A DNA stretch of 64,000 bases from Ancylomarina sp963977525 (GTDB lineage Bacteria > Bacteroidota > Bacteroidia > Bacteroidales > Marinifilaceae). The notes below the pieces were generated by a model. It saw only the letters and a program-made list of their open reading frames with translations, had not been told where the DNA came from and did no database searches. The position numbers and the translations under genes are program-made. Shown in pieces: positions 15,953 through 25,184 of the stretch; the stretch's first letter is position 1; every line of letters begins with the position of its first letter. The DNA lies in contig CAXBPC010000004.1 of the NCBI GenBank assembly GCA_963977525.1, forward strand, positions 62,001 to 126,000, read 5' to 3'.

Positions 15953-17515
15953 ATGAATCGATTATTCAATTTAAGCCAAGTGCTTATACTTGCCGTGATA
16001 CTGATTTCATGTAAAACACCAACTCCAAAAGATTTATCGAAGGAAAACCTTATTCCTAAACCTACAAGCCTTATCGCAACAGGTAGTTCATTCGATTGGA
16101 CAGCTAGAACGAGAATCTACCTGTCAGCAGAACAAGAAGGGGTGCAAGCAATTGCCGAATATTTGACTGATTTTATTGCTCCAGCAACAGGATTTGAGAC
16201 TGAGATTAAAACAACAAATAAGCTTAGTTCGAAAAGGGGTATTGCTCTGTTTTTAAATAAGGATTTATCAGCTTTAGGTGATGAGGGGTATAAATTGAAT
16301 ATTACCGATAAACGCCTTGTTTTGGAGGCTTATCAATTGGCAGGTTTATTCAGAGGTGTACAAACTATTCGTCAGTTACTGCCTTCTTGTATCGAATCTA
16401 AGGACTTACAGACAGGCCCATGGGAACTGGCAAGTGGAACTATAGAGGATACTCCAAATTATGAATACAGAGGCGCAATGCTCGATGTGGCACGCCATTT
16501 TTTTGATGTGGCTGATGTGAAGCGATACATCGATTTACTTGCTGCCTACAAAATGAATATTTTGCATTTGCACTTGACTGATGATCAGGGTTGGCGAATT
16601 GAAATTAAATCGTGGCCAAACTTGACTAAACATGGTGGTAGCACTCAAGTAGGAGGTGGAGAAGGTGGATTCTATACGCAGGCTGACTATTCAGAAATCG
16701 TGAGATATGCCCAGGAGCGCTTTGTAACGGTTATTCCTGAAATTGATATGCCAGGTCATACCAATGCGGCTTTGGCATCATACGCCGAATTAAATGCTAA
16801 TGGTAAGTCGCCAAGTCTTTATACAGGGACTCGTGTAGGCTTTAGCACATTGGCAACCGATAAAGAGATTACCTATAAGTTTGTTGATGATGTAGTTCGC
16901 GAATTGGCAGCTATCACTCCAGGTGAATATATTCATATTGGTGGTGATGAGTCGGATGCAACAAAGAAAAAAGACTATATCAAATTCGTAGATAGAGTTC
17001 AAGAAATTGTGCATGCAAATGGAAAAAAGATGATCGGTTGGGCTGACATTTCTGCTGCAAAACTGAATGAGAATACATTAGCTCAATTTTGGCATACCAG
17101 AACCAAGACAGCTTTGAATGCTGTTAAGCAAAATGCGAAAATTATTATGTCGCCAGCAACAAGAGCTTATAACGATATGCAATACAATTCAATATGTCCT
17201 CTAGGTCTGCACTGGGCTGGCTATCTCGAGGTTGATAAGGCTTATGATTGGACTTTAGAAACAATTGTTGAGGGCATAAGCAAAGAGAATATTGTAGGAA
17301 TTGAAGCGCCTCTATGGTCCGAGACGGTTGAGACGATTGATGATATTGAATACTTAGTTTTCCCTAGATTGGTAGGTTATGCTGAACTTGGCTGGTCGAA
17401 TCACGCAGACAAATCGTGGGATGAGTATAAAGTGCGTTTAGGCAAGCATAAGACACGATTTGAGCAAATGGGAATCAACTATTACCCATCGCCTTTAGTT
17501 CCTTGGGAGGATTAG
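15953..17515 (+). CDS. Beta-N-acetylhexosaminidase lipoprotein (GH20)
   Basis: The 520-residue exo-enzyme removes terminal GlcNAc/GalNAc from glycans or chitin oligomers. A lipoprotein signal ends in LISC (about residue 20). The GH20 N-terminal domain 2 (~30-165) is followed by the catalytic barrel with HLHLTDDQGWRIEIK and the catalytic pair D332-E333 in HIGGDESD. Substrate-site residues such as the Trp of 'FWHTR' and 'PLWSE' are visible. Length is normal. No SusC/D or other polysaccharide-locus partner is adjacent. Substrate specificity cannot be read from sequence. Confidence 0.92.
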   Translation: MNRLFNLSQVLILAVILISCKTPTPKDLSKENLIPKPTSLIATGSSFDWTARTRIYLSAEQEGVQAIAEYLTDFIAPATGFETEIKTTNKLSSKRGIALFLNKDLSALGDEGYKLNITDKRLVLEAYQLAGLFRGVQTIRQLLPSCIESKDLQTGPWELASGTIEDTPNYEYRGAMLDVARHFFDVADVKRYIDLLAAYKMNILHLHLTDDQGWRIEIKSWPNLTKHGGSTQVGGGEGGFYTQADYSEIVRYAQERFVTVIPEIDMPGHTNAALASYAELNANGKSPSLYTGTRVGFSTLATDKEITYKFVDDVVRELAAITPGEYIHIGGDESDATKKKDYIKFVDRVQEIVHANGKKMIGWADISAAKLNENTLAQFWHTRTKTALNAVKQNAKIIMSPATRAYNDMQYNSICPLGLHWAGYLEVDKAYDWTLETIVEGISKENIVGIEAPLWSETVETIDDIEYLVFPRLVGYAELGWSNHADKSWDEYKVRLGKHKTRFEQMGINYYPSPLVPWED

Positions 17516-17576
17516 TTTAAGGATAGCCACTAAATTATATAGGGCATGTTTGTGTGAATGACGGTTAAACATTGAA

Positions 17577-17674
17577 CGTCATCCTGAATTTATTTCAGGA
17601 TCTCATAATTGATGTGTATTAGATTAACTTCGTTGATCTCGCATGCTAGGTACTGAAACAAATTCAGAATGACG
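17577..17674. repeat. Imperfect inverted repeat element (REP/MITE-like)
   Basis: The left arm CGTCATCCTGAATTTATTTC is mirrored by the right arm GAAACAAATTCAGAATGACG, about 58 bases apart. Such CGTCATCCTGAA palindromes are widespread in Bacteroidota intergenic regions. No transposase is nearby. Confidence 0.75.
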
Positions 17675-17689
17675 AATATTTATAATAGC

Positions 17690-17729
17690 AAAGACCGCAA
17701 AAGATTCTTAATCTCTTTGCGGCCTTTCA
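17690..17729 (-). terminator. Bidirectional terminator
   Basis: A long stem (AAAGACCGCAAAAGATT / AATCTCTTTGCGGCCTTT, few mismatches) with T/A-rich flanks lies between two convergent genes. Confidence 0.75.
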
Positions 17730-17774
17730 TTTATTATCTTTGTGGGAACCTTTTTATAGGGTAAGAATCACTTT

Positions 17775-18923
17775 TTAATATCTGTTATAAAATCTTTTTA
17801 ACTCATTGGTGAGTTGCGTATAAATTGGCTTAGTAAACTCCACAAACAAATCTTGTTTAGCAGGAGGAAGAATAGGTTCGCTTACGCAAATCTCCAATTC
17901 TTCTTTAGTCAAGGCTCTTTCATCACCATTAAAGTGTCCCCATTCTGAAAACCAAACATACTCGCCACCAAGTTTTTTGTTGTTGAGAATTCGCTTATTA
18001 TCTATTTCCTCAATCACCAATGAAAGTAGGCCTTTAGAAATAACTTCTCGCTTGTGAATATGTAGCTTGGCTTTAACCTTATTAAATACCTTGATGGTTT
18101 CACCATTTTTAAGCTTGGTACTTCCAACTTCAACACTATCTGCGCTAATTACATTTTTCTCAATATCAGTGTCATGAGTCTCTCCAACAATAAAGTCTTC
18201 GAAACGCATAGCAATCACATGATCAGGATACTCTAATTTCTCCATTTCAGCTTGTTTAGGCGTATAGAAACGAACAAACTTGCGTCTAATATTGTTAGTT
18301 ATAAATTGCGTCACTTGATCTTGAAAGAACTCAGCACTATAGCTATATTTTACTGAGTTTACAGGTATGTGCTCTATAATAACCTTAAGTGTTGCCATAT
18401 ATTCGGCTTCCTGCATCTTGGCAACTGCATCTTTAAAGTTTGGAACAAACTGATTAGCCTTGGCAAACTGAGAATAGGCTCTTTTAGCAGCCGAGCGCGT
18501 ATTTTCAGCTAAGTTTCTCATACCTGCCTGATAACATTCAGGAGCGGCAAGTTGTCTAGCTTGATCTTCTTCGACTCTAAACGATTGAACATTCGAAAGC
18601 AGCCGCAATGCAGCAGGGCATCGGTTAATTTCGTTATACATTCTATTTAGTATCTGATATTGCCCAATTGATTTTGTATTCTTCATCTGGTCAGATGAAT
18701 TCAATAGAGAAACAATTTCTCTTTTTGACCATTTAACGGCTAGAGGGTAACTCTCTAATAAAGTTTGCTGAGCTTTACTTTTATCAGGGTTTGATCTTAG
18801 TCTATCAACCGATTTCAATACTGCTGTGTAGTAGTCACCTTGTTGCAAGGCTTTTTCTCCAGAGCTACAAGCTGTAGTGATTAGAGCTAGTATAATTAAT
18901 GAGTAGTAGAATAGTTTCGTCAT
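17775..18923 (-). CDS. Lipoprotein of unknown function
   Basis: The 382-residue protein has a lipobox (ITTAC, Cys at residue 19) followed by SSGEKALQQGDYYTA, a TPR-like start. Helical repeats probably continue to about residue 190, and the C-terminal half ('FQDQVTQFITNNIRRKF', 'VKAKLHIHKREVISKG') is predicted beta-rich. The pattern of one lipoprotein with TPR-like helices suggests an envelope scaffold role, but no family or partner is recognised. It is transcribed alone, convergent with the hexosaminidase gene. Confidence 0.7.
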   Translation of the reverse strand: MTKLFYYSLIILALITTACSSGEKALQQGDYYTAVLKSVDRLRSNPDKSKAQQTLLESYPLAVKWSKREIVSLLNSSDQMKNTKSIGQYQILNRMYNEINRCPAALRLLSNVQSFRVEEDQARQLAAPECYQAGMRNLAENTRSAAKRAYSQFAKANQFVPNFKDAVAKMQEAEYMATLKVIIEHIPVNSVKYSYSAEFFQDQVTQFITNNIRRKFVRFYTPKQAEMEKLEYPDHVIAMRFEDFIVGETHDTDIEKNVISADSVEVGSTKLKNGETIKVFNKVKAKLHIHKREVISKGLLSLVIEEIDNKRILNNKKLGGEYVWFSEWGHFNGDERALTKEELEICVSEPILPPAKQDLFVEFTKPIYTQLTNELKRFYNRY

Positions 18924-19250
18924 AAGTATAGGTTTAGATGCGTATGCAAATTTAAATTTTTATCTGAGATTAAGACAACTTGAGAGATGAGTTACCTCAA
19001 TTTTATACTATTTAATCCAGTATGGAAGCTGAATTGCAAATATTGAACCAAATTTGAAAATGGCTTGAGTTTTCTAAGAATTGGTTGCTTCCCCTCTTAT
19101 TTATTATAGTTTGTAATCTTATAAATATGCTTCTCTGTTTTCTTTGTAGGTGCATTTGCTTTTTATAAATTTGGGTAGCTTCATGTTTGTGTTGTATTTT
19201 CATAGATGATGAGCTTAGTTCTTGGAGTTATAAATGAAAAATAGACTTGG
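18924..19250. other. Gene-free stretch, nothing recognisable
   Basis: AT-rich intergenic DNA between divergent genes. It should contain promoters for both, but no clear -33/-7 pair or hairpin stands out. A short minus-strand open frame here is low-complexity and not credible. Confidence 0.4.
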
Positions 19251-19607
19251 ATGAAAATTTTAATTGTATTTAATCGAGAACCTTACGATAATACTGATGT
19301 AACTTGGAATGGCCTTCGATTAGCTGAAACACTAAGAAGCAAAGGTGAAGAAGTTAGAATTTTCTTGATGAACGATGCGGTTGATATGGCTAGGGATGCT
19401 TGTAAACCACCTCAAGGTTACGATCAAGATTTATCGCAAATGCTTAAGGAATTGATAGCAAAAGATGTTGTTGTGAACGTTTGTGGAACTTGTAACGCTC
19501 GATGTGGTATTTATAAGAACCAGCCTTATTTTGAAGGAGCAAACAAATCGACTATGAGTGAGTTGGCAGATTGGGTTATTGATAGTGATAAGGTTTTGAC
19601 CTTTTAA
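19251..19607 (+). CDS. DsrE-family protein
   Basis: The 118-residue cytoplasmic protein has the DsrE/DsrF/TusD fold: MKILIVFNREPYD strand, a central helix LRLAETLRSKGEEV, FLMNDAVDMARDAC, and the cysteine pair region VCGTCNARCGI. Family members take part in sulfur relay or bind small thiols. No dsr or tus partners are adjacent, so the role is unassigned. A second, secreted DsrE protein lies at 40610. Confidence 0.8.
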   Translation: MKILIVFNREPYDNTDVTWNGLRLAETLRSKGEEVRIFLMNDAVDMARDACKPPQGYDQDLSQMLKELIAKDVVVNVCGTCNARCGIYKNQPYFEGANKSTMSELADWVIDSDKVLTF

Positions 19608-19635
19608 TTAATAATGAATTTAGAAAGGATAAATA

Positions 19636-20126
19636 ATGAAGTTTAAGCTAGGTTTTTTATTTGTTGTAATCATTACTAGCCTTAATGCGTAAAGTTTGTT
19701 TGCGAAAGATGTAAATCATAAGCACAAACAAGATCACCCTAAAAATGAAATAGGAATCGTAAGTGCTCCTGTTTATTTGCTTAAAGAAAAAACGATGGCA
19801 TATAGTGTTCATTTTCATTACTTACGTATGATTGAGTATTCAGAATTTGGTTATGGATTGGTTATGAGCGTTTGTTAAACGAACATAAGCATAATGTCTT
19901 TGGACTAGTTGGCTTATATCGACCTAAAGATCGAATAATTTTTAGTTTTTCTCCTTGTGTAACATTTGAAGATGATGAGAGTTCGGAACTTAACCTATCT
20001 CTACATTTTGAAACTGTGTATGAATTCGTGCTTAATCGTTTTCATATTGGTCCAACACTCGGATTCGCTTACGATTCTGAAGACTATCATATTAGTCTGG
20101 GAATACATTTTGCATATGGATTTTAA
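19636..20126 (+). pseudogene. Decayed secreted/outer-membrane beta-barrel-like protein
   Basis: The segments read as one ~160-residue protein. A signal peptide starts MKFKLGFLFVVIITSLNA at 19636 and is interrupted by an in-frame TAA at 19690. It continues SLFAKDVNHKHK..., frameshifts near 19857 (FGYGL to GYERLLNEHKHN), and ends ISLGIHFAYGF at 20126, an aromatic C-terminus like outer-membrane barrels. Alternating hydrophobic strands (RIIFSFSPCVTFE, FHIGPTLGFAYD) support a small barrel. One nonsense and one frameshift lesion make it a likely pseudogene. Function unknown. Confidence 0.7.
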
Positions 20127-20150
20127 TCTCATAATGATTAGTAGAAAGAT

Positions 20151-20468
20151 ATGATAGCAAAAACACCAAAGCCACCTTATTATGCAGTGATTTTTACCTC
20201 TGTAAGAACGGAAGGAGATAAAGGCTATTCTGCAATGGCAGACTTAATGCTGGATTTAGCACAGAAGCAGGATGGGTTTCTTGGAGTTGAAAGTGCTAGA
20301 GAAGATGTCGGTATCACAGTTTCATATTGGCGAGACCTAGAAGCTATTAAATCTTGGAAAGAAAATTCAGATCATCGTATTGCTAGAGAAAAAGGACGTA
20401 ATGAGTGGTATCAGAACTTTAAAACAAGAATAGCAAAGGTTGAAATAGATTATGAGTTCGATATGTAA
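20151..20468 (+). CDS. Antibiotic biosynthesis monooxygenase (ABM) family protein
   Basis: The 105-residue ferredoxin-like dimeric alpha+beta barrel protein carries the ABM-domain pattern YYAVIFTSVRTEGDKGY, QDGFLGVESARED, ITVSYWRDLEAIKSWKENSD and H-x-x-A-R-E-K-G. Family members are small oxygenases or stress proteins with varied substrates; the specific one is unknown. A 46-codon frame overlaps its 3' end. Confidence 0.85.
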   Translation: MIAKTPKPPYYAVIFTSVRTEGDKGYSAMADLMLDLAQKQDGFLGVESAREDVGITVSYWRDLEAIKSWKENSDHRIAREKGRNEWYQNFKTRIAKVEIDYEFDM

Positions 20469-20592
20469 TCTTGAAAAAAACAATGATGACAACTTAAAAC
20501 CATTGCGTGATTTTCTCTCTGATTTCATCAAACTTATGTTGGAAAGAATTCGAATTTATGAAGAGAAATTTAGAGAAAAATTGTTTCTTTGA
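20452..20592 (+). CDS. Possible small ORF overlapping the ABM gene
   Basis: The frame runs from ATG 20452 to TGA 20590-20592, 46 residues, starting MSSICNLEKNNDD and ending in an amphipathic helix (FIKLMLERIRIYEEKF). It overlaps the ABM stop by 17 bases. There is no homology I recognise and no clear ribosome-binding site, so it may be chance. Confidence 0.25.
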   Translation: MSSICNLEKNNDDNLKPLRDFLSDFIKLMLERIRIYEEKFREKLFL

Positions 20593-20681
20593 TCTACTGT
20601 TTTGATGGGCTATTGTGTGGTAAAAATAAATAGAACTGAAACGAAGCACGATTAATAGAAACAAGACAAAAAATATTAAAG

Positions 20682-21704
20682 ATGAATAAACAAATTCTTG
20701 TTACCGGTGGTACTGGTTTTATTGGATCACATACAGTTGTTGAACTACAAAACAATGGGTACGATGTGGTTATTGTAGATAATCTTTCGAATTCGAAGAT
20801 TGAAGTTTTAAATCAGATTAAAGAGATTACAGGCATACTTCCAAAATTTGAGGAGTTTGATTTGACCGATAAGGTAAAGGTTGATGCTTTTTTTAAGAAG
20901 TATTCAAATCTTGAAGCTATTATTCATTTTGCTGCATCAAAGGCAGTTGGTGAATCGGTTGATAAGCCATTAATGTATTACAATAACAATTTGAATACAT
21001 TAATGAATATCATGTCATGCATGATTGAGTATAAGGTGCCAAACCTTGTGTTTTCTTCATCATGTACTGTGTATGGTCAGCCAGATAAATTACCAGTAAC
21101 TGAGAAAACACCTCGTAAAGAAGCAGAATCTCCATACGGAAATACAAAAACTATTTGTGAAGATATCATTCGTGATACACTTAACGCTTATCCTGAATTG
21201 AAGGGTATTGCTTTGAGATATTTCAACCCAATTGGAGCGCATGAAACAGCTAAAATCGGCGAGTTACCACTTGGTGTTCCTAATAACTTAATTCCATTTT
21301 TAACACAAACTGTAGCAGGGATTCGTCCTGAGCTGAGCGTGTTTGGAGATGATTATAACACGCCTGACGGATCAGCTATTCGTGATTATATTCACGTTGT
21401 AGATTTGGCCAAAGCTCACGTTGTAGCTATTGAACGTTTATTAAACGATAAGAATAAAGAGAACTGTGAATATTTCAATGTAGGAACAGGTAATGGCGTT
21501 TCTGTACTGGAGATCATTGAATCATTCGAGAGAGCAACAGGAGAAAAGGTACCTCATAAAATTGTAGCACGTCGTGTAGGTGATATTGAGCAAATTTATG
21601 CTGATACAACCTTCGCTAACGAAGAGTTAGGCTGGAAAGCTGAAAGTACACTTGACGAAACACTTCTTTCTGCTTGGAAATGGCAAGAAAATATTGGAGA
21701 GTAA
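20682..21704 (+). CDS. galE: UDP-glucose 4-epimerase
   Basis: The 340-residue extended SDR enzyme interconverts UDP-glucose and UDP-galactose for the Leloir pathway and surface glycan synthesis. The NAD-binding GGTGFIGSH motif is at the N-terminus. The catalytic Tyr-x-x-x-Lys lies in SPYGNTK, preceded by the FSSSCTVYG serine region. The GalE-typical 'RYFNPIGAH' and 'DYIHVVDLA' segments are present. Length is normal. It is a single gene, well terminated. Confidence 0.93.
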   Translation: MNKQILVTGGTGFIGSHTVVELQNNGYDVVIVDNLSNSKIEVLNQIKEITGILPKFEEFDLTDKVKVDAFFKKYSNLEAIIHFAASKAVGESVDKPLMYYNNNLNTLMNIMSCMIEYKVPNLVFSSSCTVYGQPDKLPVTEKTPRKEAESPYGNTKTICEDIIRDTLNAYPELKGIALRYFNPIGAHETAKIGELPLGVPNNLIPFLTQTVAGIRPELSVFGDDYNTPDGSAIRDYIHVVDLAKAHVVAIERLLNDKNKENCEYFNVGTGNGVSVLEIIESFERATGEKVPHKIVARRVGDIEQIYADTTFANEELGWKAESTLDETLLSAWKWQENIGE

Positions 21705-21728
21705 TATTGATCTTAAAAAGATACTTTC

Positions 21729-21762
21729 AACGCTTATCATTGACTTGATAGGCGTTTTTTTG
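21729..21762 (+). terminator. Rho-independent terminator of galE
   Basis: The stem AACGCTTATCA / TGATAGGCGTT with a 6-base loop is followed by seven T residues. Confidence 0.9.
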
Positions 21763-21883
21763 TGCTAATAAATCAAGAATTAGATTTATTAGAGATTATG
21801 ATTTTAGTTTTCATAAATAGTGTTATTGAGGATATGTTTGTTAAGTTTACATGTGTTTTAATATAAATCATAATCTAGATTAC

Positions 21884-22120
21884 ATGGAAATATTTATTAC
21901 TATCCTTATAATAGCTTTGCATGTTTTTGTAATATTTGATGCTGTAACAAAAGTTAGGCAAAGACATGGTGTTTATCGTTTAATCTTAGCTTTTATTCCT
22001 CCAGTATTCGGGCCAATAATTTACTTGTTAACTCAAACGAGAGGGACTAAATTAGAACGAAAGAGATTATACATGAAGAATAAAAGAAGATTTTCGCAAA
22101 ACTATAAGAATAAAAACTGA
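21884..22120 (+). CDS. Small two-helix membrane protein (PLDc_N-like)
   Basis: The protein has 78 residues from ATG 21884; an upstream in-frame ATG at 21851 would add 11 residues without a hydrophobic start. There are two membrane segments (2-20, and ~33-50 with 'LILAFIPPVFGPIIYLL') and a highly basic tail. The 'FxxIFGPIIYLL' pattern resembles phospholipase D-nuclease N-terminal (PLDc_N) mini-proteins, whose function is unknown. It lies 20 bases before the next gene and probably forms an operon with it. Confidence 0.6.
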   Translation: MEIFITILIIALHVFVIFDAVTKVRQRHGVYRLILAFIPPVFGPIIYLLTQTRGTKLERKRLYMKNKRRFSQNYKNKN

Positions 22121-22140
22121 AATTTTAATTACAAAGAAAA

Positions 22141-22767
22141 ATGGAGGAAGAAAAAACAGGGATTCAAGAACTGAAAGAGTTTGCAAAGAAAACAAAGCGA
22201 AATATTGATTGCGATGAGAATGCATACGTCGCGAGTGGTATTAGACCTCGTACTTTGGTTAAGCAGCATGCCATTATATCTAATTTGGCGGAGAATGAAG
22301 CTTATTTCGTGAATTATTGTGATATGGCGGCTATTGGTGATAGTGCCATGTATAGCGGTTTCTTTTTTCCTGTTGAATTTCCTTCTTCAACTCTTGTTAA
22401 AGTTCGTCAGAAAAATATTCTCGACAAGATGAAGCTCTTCTCTAAGAAGTCTGAGTTTAAAACGCAATCGAAAGAATTCGACTCCAAGGTCATTATTGAG
22501 GAAAATGACGAGAGAGCCTCTGATAAACTTTTCATTAGCCAGAGTCTTCAAAGCTTGATATTAGAAATCTTTAAACTAGATCCAAGACTTAAGCTTTGTG
22601 TCAATCATATCGATACAGGAATTGTTCCTGATTTGAAGAATAAATCAACACTTGGAATTTATATTACGGAACAATGGTTGCTTGATGAGCAGTTAACTGA
22701 GAAGTTGTATGCTTTGGTTGGGAAATTAAAAATGAAGATTCAAATTGGTCATGAAGTACATTCTTGA
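22141..22767 (+). CDS. Hypothetical protein
   Basis: The 208-residue soluble protein has no signal peptide. The central part ('VIIEENDERASDKLFISQSLQ' region, then HIDTGIVPDLKNKSTLGIYI) faintly resembles DUF3137-type proteins, which share a fold rather than a known activity. It lies just downstream of the small membrane protein and is probably co-transcribed with it. No function is assigned. Confidence 0.6.
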   Translation: MEEEKTGIQELKEFAKKTKRNIDCDENAYVASGIRPRTLVKQHAIISNLAENEAYFVNYCDMAAIGDSAMYSGFFFPVEFPSSTLVKVRQKNILDKMKLFSKKSEFKTQSKEFDSKVIIEENDERASDKLFISQSLQSLILEIFKLDPRLKLCVNHIDTGIVPDLKNKSTLGIYITEQWLLDEQLTEKLYALVGKLKMKIQIGHEVHS

Positions 22768-23129
22768 GACTGAGCATTTTTTTAAGAGAATTTGAACTTT
22801 CGGATGCTACTAGCATATATGAGCTGAAGGCAATTTTTGAAACACGAAGCTTGCCACGAATTTGAAAACTGGCTATACTACAAGGTGAATCAAGAGGCAT
22901 ATCTTAAAAAATGAAGTAGTGAGATACGTGCCTGTTATTATATCCACAATTATCTTAATATGAAGGTTTATTTGAACGGATTGACTAGGATTAAATAAAT
23001 TACTTACGCACTTTACGGGACAGTGTCTTAATATTGCCGGAACTTTCGGTACATTCCACATTTAATCTATTCTCTTGATTATTCGTACTACCTATTCGTG
23101 GTATAACAAGAGTTGTTAACGAACCTGCA
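22768..23129. other. Gene-free stretch, nothing recognisable
   Basis: No credible open frame, hairpin terminator or repeat is seen. The last 100 bases before the GFA gene probably hold its promoter. Confidence 0.4.
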
Positions 23130-23564
23130 ATGCATACTGATGAAAACAATAATAAGTCTCAATCGCAAATAACAGGTGAATGTTTTTGTGGCTCAATAAG
23201 ATATCAAATTAATGGAAACCTTCGAAATGCTCGTTCTTGTCATTGTTCTAGATGTCGAAAAGCATTTAGCGCTCAGGCTTCTGCCTACGCAATGGTAAAC
23301 CCCGATGAATTCTCATGGATTTCAGGTGAAAATCTTCTCACAAGCTATGTCTCCAAAAAAGGAATGGGTTTGCAGTTTTGTAGTGTATGTGGTACGACTA
23401 TCTGCGGTATATACAAGGGAACAATTCATGGCATTACATTGGGAAGTGTAAATGGCGATCCTGAGGTGGAAATAGGGATACATATCTATGTTGGCTCAAA
23501 GGCGACTTGGGAAATAATTCCTGATGGAGCTGTTACTTATCAAGAAGGGGCACCAGAAAAATGA
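23130..23564 (+). CDS. GFA / CENP-V-type zinc protein
   Basis: The 144-residue protein has the Mss4-like zinc fold of the glutathione-dependent formaldehyde-activating (GFA) family. Zinc-binding cysteines appear in order as GECFCGS, SCHCSRCRK and FCSVCGTTICG. Members are annotated as formaldehyde-activating, but most have unproven activity. It is a single gene upstream of a RidA homologue. Confidence 0.88.
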   Translation: MHTDENNNKSQSQITGECFCGSIRYQINGNLRNARSCHCSRCRKAFSAQASAYAMVNPDEFSWISGENLLTSYVSKKGMGLQFCSVCGTTICGIYKGTIHGITLGSVNGDPEVEIGIHIYVGSKATWEIIPDGAVTYQEGAPEK

Positions 23565-23655
23565 TCATTATTTGGTGAGCGCTACGATCTCTTGATTTTA
23601 TTACCTTCATATTATTATTATTTATATAAGTATCCTACAAAAAAAAGAAGCCGAA

Positions 23656-24117
23656 ATGAATGCGTTAGAGAATCTTGCTAGGTATGAACTTAGCTTACCT
23701 GAAACTTCCACTCCCGGGGGGTCTTATGTATCGGTCAATATTAGGGGAAATATGGCTTTCGTTGCCATACAATTTCCAATTAGAAATGGGGACTATCTCT
23801 ATCAGGGCAGATTAGGAGATGAAATTTCGATAGAACAAGGTTACAAAGCAATGGAATTGTGTGCCCTAAATGTTCTTGCCCAGGTGAATATGAAAATTGG
23901 CTTTGACAATATAATTGGACTGAATCATTTTGATGCTTATTTTCAATCGGGCGAAAATTGGGACGACTCACCAATCGTTGTAAATGGCGCTTCCGACTTA
24001 TTCGTTAAAGTTCTTGAAGATAGGGGTAGACATTCAAGAGCCATTTTAGGCGTTCACAAATTGCCACGAAACTTTTGTGTTGGACTTACAGCTACATTTA
24101 CGATTATGAATGAATAA
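23656..24117 (+). CDS. RidA/YjgF-family protein
   Basis: The 153-residue protein belongs to the YjgF/YER057c/UK114 fold and is longer than E. coli RidA. Visible features are 'GNMAFVAIQFP', the Ala/Leu-rich helix AMELCALNVLAQ, DNIIGLNHFDAYFQ and the C-terminal RAILGVHKLPRNFCV, which keeps the usual arginine of imine-binding members. RidA-type proteins hydrolyse reactive enamine/imine intermediates; this long subfamily often has unknown substrates. Confidence 0.85.
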   Translation: MNALENLARYELSLPETSTPGGSYVSVNIRGNMAFVAIQFPIRNGDYLYQGRLGDEISIEQGYKAMELCALNVLAQVNMKIGFDNIIGLNHFDAYFQSGENWDDSPIVVNGASDLFVKVLEDRGRHSRAILGVHKLPRNFCVGLTATFTIMNE

Positions 24118-24261
24118 AACGACTCCTATATCGTTAAAATATATGAAACAAGCTTAAGGTGTGGTCTGGGGCTGCATCTTTTTTTTGTTTACAGGCTTGA
24201 GTTTCATAAATTTGATAAACAACACGTTTAATAATTATCAAAGTCATAAGATAGCTAATTT

Positions 24262-25053
24262 ATGAAAACCTTACTCCATATCTTATTTTTGTTATCCTTC
24301 AGCTTGTCACTTTTCGCGCAAGACTGTTATACAGAAGCGACTCAGGAAAATATAAAGTCAGATTATTGTCAATTATGGTTTGGAAGAACTTTTCAGGGTA
24401 CTATTGGGGATGATAATCAAAGAATTGAGATTCGTTTCGTAGAGATATCTAAGGATTCGGAATCACATTTTAAATATCATGTGAAAGGGAAGTCGAGAGT
24501 CATGAATAATGTTTGTGATTTCGATGGGTATATGATTGTTGAACAAATCATGTTACTTAATGAAACTAAAAGAGATTGTCATGAACCTGATCTTTCAGGA
24601 GGCATTATATATGGCACATATGTCTTGAATGAGAACCCAAATCAAAATCATGTTGGTCGATTTACGGGTGATTTTAAAAGCATGTTTGATAAATCGCCTC
24701 ATGGATTTAATTTGAATAATGTCTGGTTTGGTCAGGACGGTTTTAATGCTTTTATGGGAACGTGGGAGAGTTACAATAATGATGAACCGAGATTTTGTGC
24801 TTGGGGACTTCAATTACCTCTTTCAATGCATGACGATTTATTTAAGCACTACGATAAGGAGCTCTATTTATTTAATTCCAAGTATATGGATAGGGGCTGG
24901 AAAACTTATGTCCTCTCAAATCTGAAGTCATTTATAAAAGTCCCAAAAAACTTTGAAACAAATGAATTAAGGTTTGCTGACGATTTTATAGAATATCCGA
25001 CAGAGGAAATCGACCAAGCGAATAGAGAAGAAAAGAAAAAGTGGTGGGAGTGA
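24262..25053 (+). CDS. Secreted hypothetical protein
   Basis: The 263-residue protein has a signal peptide (MKTLLHILFLLSFSLSLFAQ, cut after AQ). The mature part starts with DCYTEATQE and has several cysteines (C23, C37, and further on in NVCDFDG and KRDCHEP) that could form disulfides in the periplasm. The C-terminus is very charged, ending EEKKKWWE. There is no recognised domain. It is monocistronic. Confidence 0.65.
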   Translation: MKTLLHILFLLSFSLSLFAQDCYTEATQENIKSDYCQLWFGRTFQGTIGDDNQRIEIRFVEISKDSESHFKYHVKGKSRVMNNVCDFDGYMIVEQIMLLNETKRDCHEPDLSGGIIYGTYVLNENPNQNHVGRFTGDFKSMFDKSPHGFNLNNVWFGQDGFNAFMGTWESYNNDEPRFCAWGLQLPLSMHDDLFKHYDKELYLFNSKYMDRGWKTYVLSNLKSFIKVPKNFETNELRFADDFIEYPTEEIDQANREEKKKWWE

Positions 25054-25184
25054 TATCAGCTATCTATGTATCAATTAAACTGATATTGATTTCAAGCTAA
25101 GAACTGAATCTTTTAGAAGTGTTTTTCTATCTTTAAGCAAGAGTCGTTACAAAGACTATGAGATTAATCTTTAAAAATACTTTC

